The position numbers and the translations under genes are program-made. Below, in pieces: positions 43,633-50,136 of a stretch of DNA of 50,136 bases. Where the stretch lies: assembly GCA_902788645.1 (NCBI GenBank), contig CADAKW010000006.1, positions 1 through 50,136 on the forward strand, in the 5' to 3' direction. The DNA comes from an uncultured Lachnospiraceae bacterium (lineage in GTDB: Bacteria > Bacillota > Clostridia > Lachnospirales > Lachnospiraceae). Position 1 is the stretch's first letter. Each line of letters opens with the position of its first letter. The notes under the pieces were generated by a model that made no database searches, was not told the DNA's origin, and saw nothing but the letters and a program-made list of their open reading frames with translations.

Positions 43633-45102
43633 TTATTCTCCATCTCCCTGAAGAACCAGTCGAACTGTCTTTAAAATAATACGGATATCTTCTACAACAG
43701 ACCATTTCATAATGTAATCTGTATCAAGCTCTACAATCTCCTCAAAATCCGTAATCTGATTTCGTCCGCTGACCTGCCATAAACCGGTAATGCCCGGTTT
43801 CGATGCCAGTCTGCCCCTGTGATGCACCTGATATTGTTCGTATTCGTCCACTGTCGGGGGTCTTGTACCTACAATACTCATATCTCCCTTCAGGACATTA
43901 AAAAACTGAGGAAGCTCATCAATAGAATATTTACGGATAAAACGTCCTACCGGTGTGATACGGGGATCATCCTTCATCTTAAACATCAAGCCATCCATTT
44001 CATTCTGCTGCATCAGCTCCTGCTTACGTTCCTCCGCGTCCATATACATCGAACGAAACTTGTATATCTCGAAGATCCTGCCATTCTTTCCCACACGCTT
44101 CTGCTTGAAATAGATTGGTCCCGGTGATTGGAAATAAATAACCGGTCCCACAAAAATACTCACAATAACCGTGATCAGACTTCCCACCAGACCTCCGGCA
44201 ATATCCAGCAGACGCTTCATCATGATCTGACGTGCACTGGCCAGACGAAGTCCCGTGGTAAGCACTGTATAATTGCCCAAACGCTCCACTGTTCTGTTCG
44301 GGATGTCATCCGGTACACGTACCAGATTGATATGTACTGTTACTCCGGCACGGATCAACTCGTGATTTAACCGGCGGCTCTTTTTGCTATCCAGCTGCAG
44401 ATTGAGAAATACGCTATCCACAACATTTTCCATCAGATACTCGCGCACACCGGCGTAATTGGATACAACAGGTACTCCTGCGATCTCTTCTGCCGCTGCC
44501 GCTTCCTTCATGGCCGGATCATCCACCTTGTTATCCGATCCGTCCTCAATGTCCGAATCGTATATGTCATCCATAAGCACAACACCGATCACCTGATAAT
44601 TACGATACTCATCCTGTGACAATTCCCGGACACACTGCTCTGCCCCTTCCCTGTTGGTCAGGATCAGCATCTGTTCCACACCCGGATTGCTTGTCATCTT
44701 CTTACGAAGTGTATGTTTATGAAGACATCTTGCCAGATATGTTGTAATATTATGCAGTACAAAATAGATCAGCAGGGATTCTCTGGAATAAATCCCCGTC
44801 TCCTGCACCAAAAACAAGAAAAACAAGGCCAATCCATCTACGGTCACACAATGTGTTACTGTTTCCAGAACCTCTCGAAGATAGCTCCGACGCACAATGG
44901 ATTTGTGACTGGATCGGATCAAAGACACACTGATATCCAACACAAGCAGGATACATAACAGTCTCCAATAATATGTTGTAAAATCACTTCCAACACCATG
45001 CCTGAAAATATATCCGATATAAAATGATACAATAATACATATAATATCAAATATAGCAAAATCAATATGCTTTAACCAGCTTTTTTCTCTTCTAACGTAC
45101 AA
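43633..45102 (-). CDS. Polyprenyl-phosphate sugar-1-phosphate transferase (CpsE/WbaP-like)
   Basis: A second priming enzyme, 489 residues. Five predicted helices: four near the N-terminus (about 15-140) and one at MKRLLDIAGGLVGSLITVIV. Catalytic motifs: FKQKRVGKNGRIFEIYKF, RSMYMDAEERK, RKYSIDELPQFFNVLKGD, MSIVGTRPP and KPGITGLWQVSGR. The middle domain has an acidic loop (around 178-205) not usual in the family. The start is TTG 45102 with GGGAGG eight bases upstream. It closes the cpsB-C-D operon, where the equivalent gene normally sits. Known homologues transfer glucose- or galactose-1-phosphate; this one's sugar is not known. Confidence 0.93.
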   Translation of the reverse strand: MYVRREKSWLKHIDFAIFDIICIIVSFYIGYIFRHGVGSDFTTYYWRLLCILLVLDISVSLIRSSHKSIVRRSYLREVLETVTHCVTVDGLALFFLFLVQETGIYSRESLLIYFVLHNITTYLARCLHKHTLRKKMTSNPGVEQMLILTNREGAEQCVRELSQDEYRNYQVIGVVLMDDIYDSDIEDGSDNKVDDPAMKEAAAAEEIAGVPVVSNYAGVREYLMENVVDSVFLNLQLDSKKSRRLNHELIRAGVTVHINLVRVPDDIPNRTVERLGNYTVLTTGLRLASARQIMMKRLLDIAGGLVGSLITVIVSIFVGPVIYFQSPGPIYFKQKRVGKNGRIFEIYKFRSMYMDAEERKQELMQQNEMDGLMFKMKDDPRITPVGRFIRKYSIDELPQFFNVLKGDMSIVGTRPPTVDEYEQYQVHHRGRLASKPGITGLWQVSGRNQITDFEEIVELDTDYIMKWSVVEDIRIILKTVRLVLQGDGE

Positions 45103-45205
45103 TAACTCTACCTCCCATGATCTTATATACTACAATATACTTAAATATCACGACACATCTGTCACTTCATTGCTGTAAATCAACCCTATCAAACGCATTT
45201 ACTGA

Positions 45206-45955
45206 TTATTCGCCATCCTCTTCATGACCATACGCACCATAGTCACCATAATCACCATACTTGCCATATTTACCATAGCCGTATTTGCCATACTTGCCGT
45301 AACCATACTTGCCGCTGTTCATCGGTACCTTATTTAATACGGTTCCGAGAATCTTAACATCACTCTTGGCCAGCTGATTTTTTACATTCTGTACAAAATG
45401 GTAGCTGACAGCATCTGCCTCAATAACAATGATGGCACCGTCACATTCCTTCGCTACTATGGCACTGTCAATAACAGAACCAAGTGGCGGTGTGTCGATC
45501 AGAACGTAGTCATAATTCTCACGACAGTATTTCACCAGATCATGAAAATTCTGACTCTCCAAAAGCTCTGCCGGATTTGGTACAAACGGACCGGAAAAAA
45601 TAATATCCATCCCTTCAACATCCGTCTTTAAGCATACCTCCTCGAGTGTTTTCTGTCCTGACAGATAGTGTGCCAGACCGGCCTGCACTCCACCGACCTT
45701 ATAACGTCCTGCAAGCACTGACTTTCTCATGTCAGCATCGATCATAATAACCTTTTTTCCACTCTCCGCAAAGGAAACAGCCAGATTAAAGCTCACACTA
45801 CTCTTTCCTTCATTTGGGGTACAGCTTGTAAAATCGATCACCTGTACCTCTGTACCACTAAACTGCACATTGGTACGAAGTGATTTATATGCCTCATTTA
45901 CGCGGTAATCTAATATCTTGCGTCCTTCAAATGTAACCTTTTCCAATCTTCTCAC
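45206..45955 (-). CDS. cpsD: Capsular polysaccharide tyrosine kinase CpsD with tyrosine-rich tail
   Basis: A BY-kinase of 249 residues working with CpsC to control chain length and export. Walker A (TPNEGKSS, about 46-53), Walker A' IDADMR (about 72-77) and Walker B VLIDTPP are present. The C-terminal tail has ten tyrosines in about 27 residues, in YGKYG-type repeats, ending EEDGE: the autophosphorylation cluster. I chose GTG 45955, which overlaps the cpsC stop as GTGA and has AAGGA upstream. An ATG at 46000 would add 15 residues and overlap cpsC more deeply. Confidence 0.93.
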   Translation of the reverse strand: MRRLEKVTFEGRKILDYRVNEAYKSLRTNVQFSGTEVQVIDFTSCTPNEGKSSVSFNLAVSFAESGKKVIMIDADMRKSVLAGRYKVGGVQAGLAHYLSGQKTLEEVCLKTDVEGMDIIFSGPFVPNPAELLESQNFHDLVKYCRENYDYVLIDTPPLGSVIDSAIVAKECDGAIIVIEADAVSYHFVQNVKNQLAKSDVKILGTVLNKVPMNSGKYGYGKYGKYGYGKYGKYGDYGDYGAYGHEEDGE

Positions 45956-46737
45956 CCATTTCCTTTCTTGGATCGATTTCCTAAGAGTAAACGATTCCAT
46001 AATCCACCGGAATGGCCCTTACGCTTTCTTTTGTCCTTCATCATCTGCTCCATGGCACCTTCCTCAATAGGAATCAGTCCCAATGTATTCAGACCAAGAT
46101 ATTTCTGTACATCATCCTCATTACAGATCGTGTCATTGAGGAGATAAAGAATAATGATCACGGCAGCGCTTGCTACTAATCCCAGCAAACCGCCGATAGC
46201 TATATTTTTCTTGGCATTCGGACTGCTTGGACTATTTTCCAGATGACCATACTCTACTGTAGTCGGCTCATCCACATTCATGATAGAAGCAATTCTTGAT
46301 ACGGAAACCTGACTGATCTCGTCCACAATTTCCTTTGCCATGTATGGATCATCTGCCGTGACTGTAATATCCAGAATACGGGTATCTGACTGATTGTTCA
46401 GCGCTACCATAGACTTTAAGGTCTCATACTCCATATCAAGTCTTAAATTATCAATTACCGTTTCCAAAACCGGACGGCTCTGTACAAGTACCATATAATC
46501 CTGCGTCAGCTGGGAACCGGCCTGAAGATCTGATAAGGAAGTCAGTGCCGACGTCTGACCGACAATATAAAGCTTTGATGTTGACTGGTACTTTTGTGTT
46601 ACCAAAAACAATGTTCCAATCCCTGCTACCGCTGCCAAAATGATTCCTGTCATCAAAACACTAAACCATCTGGCACGTATCACTCCTAAAAGTTCTAATA
46701 AATCGATTTCGATTTCTTCGTCTTGCTGTTTTTCCAT
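45952..46737 (-). CDS. cpsC: Chain-length determinant/kinase activator CpsC (Wzz-like)
   Basis: A 261-residue polysaccharide co-polymerase with two helices (about 24-47 and 176-198) around an extracytoplasmic domain. The second helix is preceded by the typical proline-rich SPSSPN segment. The cytoplasmic tail (about 200-261) ends basic (KDKRKRKGH, NRSKKGNG) and would contact and activate CpsD. It overlaps cpsD by four bases. GGGA lies before ATG 46737. Confidence 0.93.
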   Translation of the reverse strand: MEKQQDEEIEIDLLELLGVIRARWFSVLMTGIILAAVAGIGTLFLVTQKYQSTSKLYIVGQTSALTSLSDLQAGSQLTQDYMVLVQSRPVLETVIDNLRLDMEYETLKSMVALNNQSDTRILDITVTADDPYMAKEIVDEISQVSVSRIASIMNVDEPTTVEYGHLENSPSSPNAKKNIAIGGLLGLVASAAVIIILYLLNDTICNEDDVQKYLGLNTLGLIPIEEGAMEQMMKDKRKRKGHSGGLWNRLLLGNRSKKGNG

Positions 46738-46767
46738 AGATTCCCTCTTATCTTTCTAATCTCACAA

Positions 46768-47502
46768 TTAATCAATATATTTATCTGACAGCATGGTTAC
46801 CGGATATTTTTTCAGAATCTTTTCCAATCTGCGTTCTGCATCCGGATTCTGTCCAAAATATCGAAGTGCATCCTTCATCAATGGCTTTCGATGGTCAACC
46901 CCATGACAATCGCTTCCCATAAACTGGATATATCCATCCAGTATAAGACGTCTGTGGTAAGCCGCCCGGCGCTGTAAAAAGCCGCCGACAATGCTGTCCG
47001 CATTCATCTGAAAATAGCATCCCATCTTTGCCAGCTCATCAATGTGATCATAATTTTTATACAATGCCTCATATCTCTCCATATGCGCCACGATCGGTAT
47101 ATACCCGGCCATAATGAACTCGTGAAGAGACTGATACAATACATGGTATTTATCCGACGGCAAAAACTCCACCAAAATATAACGTGTTCCCGCCATGGTC
47201 AATGCATTGCCTTTTTTTACCTCCTCTACGATCCCCGGAGCATTTAGCAGCTCATTCCCAAGATCAATAGAGAAATCCGGATCGATCTCTCCCGCCATTT
47301 TGCGAAGAAGCTCAAGTTTTTCCTTTAGCTCTTCCACCGGATGATTTTTTCCGTTAACGGAAAAATGAGGTGTTGCTACAATATGCCGTATCCCCTGGTC
47401 ATATGCCAGTTGAAGCATTTGTCTGGATTCTTCCGGACTTTTGGAACCGTCGTCTACTCCTGGTAAGATGTGTGTGTGAATGTCATAAAAACCGGTTTCC
47501 AT
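46768..47502 (-). CDS. cpsB: PHP-type tyrosine phosphatase CpsB
   Basis: A 244-residue manganese-dependent phosphatase of the polymerase-and-histidinol-phosphatase fold that dephosphorylates CpsD. Metal-binding motifs are DIHTHILPGVDDG (His9, His11), VATPHFS, GNELLN, HMERY and SDCHG. ATG 47502 follows GGAGGG closely; the longer frame to 47526 overlaps the upstream gene. It completes the CpsB-C-D phosphorylation cycle. Confidence 0.94.
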   Translation of the reverse strand: METGFYDIHTHILPGVDDGSKSPEESRQMLQLAYDQGIRHIVATPHFSVNGKNHPVEELKEKLELLRKMAGEIDPDFSIDLGNELLNAPGIVEEVKKGNALTMAGTRYILVEFLPSDKYHVLYQSLHEFIMAGYIPIVAHMERYEALYKNYDHIDELAKMGCYFQMNADSIVGGFLQRRAAYHRRLILDGYIQFMGSDCHGVDHRKPLMKDALRYFGQNPDAERRLEKILKKYPVTMLSDKYID

Positions 47503-47515
47503 TATTTTGCCCTCC

Positions 47516-49105
47516 TTATTCTGCATAAATAGTATGCAGATAACGTTTCCAGATCAAAAGAGCAATCGCCACAAGAATACCAAGGCATCCTACATACATC
47601 AATACGTTAATACTCCATGTTGCATATTTTTGTAAAAACTGCAGATAGTATACCGGCGTTGCCTTAATCTTTTCTGTGATCTTCAATGCCTTTGCAACTA
47701 CGGCACCGCCACTTACCAGACAGGATGATACCAATATCGCAACGCACATAACGCGGGCTGCCTTGTGTGGATATCCGTACAACCGGCAGGTCAGAACAAA
47801 CAATGCCAGAAGCATAATAATACTAACGATCGTTGTCAGATAAAACCATCCTACAAATGACTGTCTGCTCTCATAGACTACATTTCCAAGATGGAACTGA
47901 AGCATATCTGTGTAGGTCTGCTTCAATTCTGAGATCATCTTCTCATTAGCTGCACTGTCTTTTCCTACAACCTCAGTCTTTAATGCCTCCTCAATACCAT
48001 CTGTGGAGATCTGCGCATCCTTCTGTCCGTTAAGCATTTTGTTGATGTACTGCTTTTCCTCAATATATACACTGGAAAGAGAGAATACCTCTGATGCGAT
48101 CTTTCCGTCATATCCTGCATCCTCCAGCTGTCCCTGTGCTGTCTCACGGATCATCTGTGTAACACCCAGGAAATAATCACTTTCCATCATCTGACGCTGG
48201 ATCGAACTGTTATTATATACACCAAAATATAATCCCAATGCCAGCATTAAAAGAAGTGCCCAGCCTCCGGCACATACACCGACACCAATGGCGATCCCTC
48301 TCCGCAGACCTCTCTTCTTTCTATGATGTCCCTTGATCTTAACCACATAATATACTACAGCTGCAATTGCTACAACTGTCAGCCCCAAAACAACCCAGAA
48401 TACAATCTTCAATAAAGAAATATGTACAAGCTGGCTGATAAAATTGTCCGAAGCCTTCTGTGTTTTGGAACCGGATGCCTTCTGGTCATCTCCCTTGTTT
48501 TCAACGGAAAACTTAACACCATTGCCTGAAATCGTAACCTTTCCGTCCCGGGCCTGTGTCCGGTCTGACTTTTCAAAGGTAATGGAGCTTCCCAGATCCT
48601 CCTCCTTATCCCAGGTATCATCTACGCCTGCCGGAGTCTCTGTTGCAGCAGTAGTCTGACCTGCAAACTGATCTGTTTCCTGTTTCTTTTGATTCTTCTC
48701 TGCACTGCCCGGCTTTCCCAAAATATTCTTCAGCAATAATTTATTTGCCTCTGACTTTTTCTTGGAATGCTGTGGCTCAGCATCTTCGCTGTCATTGGAC
48801 GGTGTGCCTGAGATCAGATCACAATAACCCTCCTCTACCAGCTCCTGATAGCTGCCGCGAAACTGCGCAATATACCCCTGCGCCTGTGATGCAGAAAGAT
48901 CTACGTCATCCTCTGCCAGCTTAGCCTTTCCCTGATCAATGTAACTGCTCTTGACAACATAAGTAGCACCATTGTAAGAAAACGACTGAGACACTGCTGA
49001 TATGACGCTCTGCTCATTGGCATTGATCTCTCCGGCCTGTACATTAACTGCCGTAAGTGCAAATGCCGCTAATCCAATTATTAAACCTGTAATCTTATGT
49101 TTCAT
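47516..49105 (-). CDS. Unknown five-helix membrane protein in the cps operon
   Basis: I do not recognise this 529-residue family. A signal peptide (about 1-24, ending VQA) leads to a soluble outer region (25-230) with a folded-looking start (SYNGATYVV, SQAQGYIAQFRG) and a long polar linker. Predicted helices: 231-256, 271-295, 419-440, 449-471 and 497-519. A very basic cytoplasmic loop lies between the first two (HHRKKRGLRRG). A second outer domain of about 120 helical, charged residues (296-418) follows helix 2. GGAAAGGG precedes ATG 49105. It lies 13 bases before cpsB and follows the BIG2 gene by 12, so it is co-transcribed. A role in glycan export, wall attachment or signalling is conceivable, but nothing in the sequence proves one. 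Confidence 0.8.
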   Translation of the reverse strand: MKHKITGLIIGLAAFALTAVNVQAGEINANEQSVISAVSQSFSYNGATYVVKSSYIDQGKAKLAEDDVDLSASQAQGYIAQFRGSYQELVEEGYCDLISGTPSNDSEDAEPQHSKKKSEANKLLLKNILGKPGSAEKNQKKQETDQFAGQTTAATETPAGVDDTWDKEEDLGSSITFEKSDRTQARDGKVTISGNGVKFSVENKGDDQKASGSKTQKASDNFISQLVHISLLKIVFWVVLGLTVVAIAAVVYYVVKIKGHHRKKRGLRRGIAIGVGVCAGGWALLLMLALGLYFGVYNNSSIQRQMMESDYFLGVTQMIRETAQGQLEDAGYDGKIASEVFSLSSVYIEEKQYINKMLNGQKDAQISTDGIEEALKTEVVGKDSAANEKMISELKQTYTDMLQFHLGNVVYESRQSFVGWFYLTTIVSIIMLLALFVLTCRLYGYPHKAARVMCVAILVSSCLVSGGAVVAKALKITEKIKATPVYYLQFLQKYATWSINVLMYVGCLGILVAIALLIWKRYLHTIYAE

Positions 49106-49117
49106 AACTTCCCTTTC

Positions 49118-49987
49118 CTATTGTGTAATTGTCTGAAACCCCACCTCTGATCTGACATCACCCTTGACATAGATCACTCCGCAGTCAGCCCATGATGGAT
49201 CCAGTGTGTTGGTCCGTTCTGCCTTCAGATAGTATTCTTTGTTCAGCTCCAGATCCTTCACGGTCCAATACTCATCATTTTCACCACAGTATAAGCTGAT
49301 CGTCCCCTCATGATTCATCTTAGGTCCATTTGGAGTATATGTTAATGCCAGCATTACCAAAAGATCCTTACCACCTATCTTATCACTGTGCGTATAAGTC
49401 TTACCATTTAGACTCACAGAAATATTCCCGCTATAATTTTTATTGATAAGATACGCTGTCATGATTTCGCCATCAAGTTCTATAAGTCTTTCCGACACCA
49501 CCAATACTGATGGATCTGCAGTCTTTAATGACGGCGACGGTGACGCAGACGGAGCCTGCGTATCAGTTACAGGCGACGTATTCGTTGGTGATGCCGGTGC
49601 CGGTGATGCAGAAACAGGAGTCTGCGTCTGTGCAGGTTTTGCAGAAGATGATTTTTTCTTCTGAACCGTCACTTTACAAACAGCCTTACCCTTTTTTCCG
49701 CTGACTGTAACAGTAATTTTCGCTTTTCCGGCTTTCTTACCTGTCACCCTTCCATTCTTAGAAACCACTGCAATCTTTTTATTACTGCTCTTCCATGTAA
49801 CAACCGCCTTTGAGGATACATTTCCTTTCAGCTTGAGAGAAAAGCTTTTCCCCACGGTGATGGTCTTTTGAGCCACGTTAAGCTTCACTGCATTTGTCTT
49901 TGCAGAGACAGTAGGAATACCAGACAGACTCTGACCGAGCAGACACAGGGTTATCGTACCACACAATAATTTTTTCCCTATATTCAT
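49118..49987 (-). CDS. Secreted protein with one BIG2 domain and an unknown beta domain
   Basis: A 289-residue exported protein heading the cps operon as seen here. A signal peptide (about 1-29, LLCGTITLCLLGQSLSG, VSA) precedes one BIG2 domain (about 32-107; WKSSNKKIAVVSKNGRV, GKAKITVTVSG). Then comes a proline/serine/threonine linker (108-160) and a C-terminal domain of about 125 residues, beta-rich, that I do not recognise (ELDGEIMTAYLINKNYSG, GTISLYCGENDEYW). ATG 49987 has GGAG nine bases upstream. It probably sits on the cell surface or in the wall and could bind or guide the glycan made by this operon; this is a guess from context. Confidence 0.83.
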   Translation of the reverse strand: MNIGKKLLCGTITLCLLGQSLSGIPTVSAKTNAVKLNVAQKTITVGKSFSLKLKGNVSSKAVVTWKSSNKKIAVVSKNGRVTGKKAGKAKITVTVSGKKGKAVCKVTVQKKKSSSAKPAQTQTPVSASPAPASPTNTSPVTDTQAPSASPSPSLKTADPSVLVVSERLIELDGEIMTAYLINKNYSGNISVSLNGKTYTHSDKIGGKDLLVMLALTYTPNGPKMNHEGTISLYCGENDEYWTVKDLELNKEYYLKAERTNTLDPSWADCGVIYVKGDVRSEVGFQTITQ

Positions 49988-50034
49988 CAATTATATCTCC
50001 ATTTTGAAGTATTTACAATCATTTTTTCAAGAAA

Positions 50035-50064
50035 ACAGGATCGTTACAAACGCAACGATCCTGT
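50035..50064 (-). terminator. Terminator of the gene upstream of the cps operon
   Basis: ACAGGATCGTT (50035-50045) and AACGATCCTGT (50054-50064) form a perfect 11-base stem, followed on the minus strand by TTTTC. It lies 30 bases after the stop of the partial gene at the window edge, so the BIG2-cps operon likely begins downstream of it, although I could not fix a promoter. Confidence 0.75.
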
Positions 50065-50094
50065 CTGTGTTTTCTTTCTTATTACGCTTGGGAA

Positions 50095-50136
50095 TTATTT
50101 CTCAATCTTCAAATCCTTAGCATATTTCTCAGCAAC
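50095..50136 (-). CDS. C-terminal end of an unidentified gene
   Basis: The last 13 codons of a gene running in from the right edge, reading VAEKYAKDLKIEK and then TAA. The other two minus frames hit stops at once or soon, and a terminator follows the stop, so this reading is likely. Too short to name. Confidence 0.55.
   Translation of the reverse strand, partial: VAEKYAKDLKIEK

Noticed and set aside
45228..45310. Short tandem DNA repeats as a possible stand-alone repeat element
   Set aside because: They lie in frame inside cpsD and encode its tyrosine-rich tail.
300..50056. The words ACAAACGCAACG near 301-312 and 50046-50057 as an attachment-site repeat
   Set aside because: Only 12 bases, one copy inside a coding frame and the other in a terminator loop, with no integrase or phage gene between them.

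Overview
The window is a low-GC Firmicutes (Clostridia) chromosome segment, most likely Lachnospiraceae. The evidence is the conserved order dapF-murE-priA-def-fmt-rsmB-rlmN-stp-prkC-rsgA-rpe-thiN, strong GGAGG-type ribosome binding sites, a meso-diaminopimelate-type MurE (DNPR motif), CIRCE elements at htpG, a TetR-controlled MMPL exporter unit and Gram-positive cpsBCD-type polysaccharide genes. I see no rRNA, tRNA, CRISPR array, insertion sequence or phage gene. The genus is not determinable by eye.

Layout. (1) 1-2.5 kb, plus strand: a spore/cell-wall type polysaccharide deacetylase whose membrane anchor is cut by an in-frame stop, then an SNF-family sodium symporter. (2) 2.5-17.1 kb, minus strand: a housekeeping operon running from dapF (right) to thiN (left), covering peptidoglycan precursors, replication restart, N-terminal formyl/deformyl processing, rRNA methylation, the PASTA kinase/phosphatase pair, 30S maturation and thiamine, with a PilZ (c-di-GMP) protein inserted between rpe and thiN. 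rsmB is broken: the SAM-binding motif I region is missing and the frame is shifted. (3) 17.1-18.9 kb: a HydE/BioB-like radical SAM enzyme overlapping an OmpR-type regulator whose receiver has lost its phosphorylation residues. (4) 18.9-24.3 kb: an MMPL exporter, a secreted protein with L-x-x-G heptads and a TetR repressor as one operon, with two matching operators around its promoter. (5) 24.4-27.5 kb: htpG, with one CIRCE upstream of its promoter and a second, degenerate CIRCE just after the predicted start point, then a secreted Ig-like (BIG2) protein. (6) 27.6-38.2 kb: a surface glycan locus (UDP-galactopyranose mutase, three glycosyltransferases, a polyprenyl-phosphate sugar transferase, a GntR regulator; divergently an O-antigen-ligase-fold protein and a StrF-like glycosyltransferase). 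(7) 38.2-43.6 kb: a Bce-like module (response regulator, intramembrane-sensing kinase, ABC ATPase, large FtsX permease) with a near-ideal BceR box in front of the ATPase gene. (8) 43.6-50.1 kb: a cps-type operon (BIG2 protein, unknown five-helix membrane protein, CpsB phosphatase, CpsC, CpsD kinase with a tyrosine-rich tail, second sugar transferase), plus the last codons of another gene.

How the parts fit: most of the window serves the cell envelope. MurE and DapF make the stem peptide, PrkC/Stp sense and signal wall state, and the two glycan loci start chains on undecaprenyl phosphate and extend, polymerise and regulate them. The Bce-like module and the MMPL operon look like inducible export or resistance systems. 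The best candidates for something undescribed are the radical SAM/atypical regulator pair, the unknown membrane protein plus BIG2 protein heading the cps operon, and the MMPL unit with its membrane-domain-free L-x-x-G partner.
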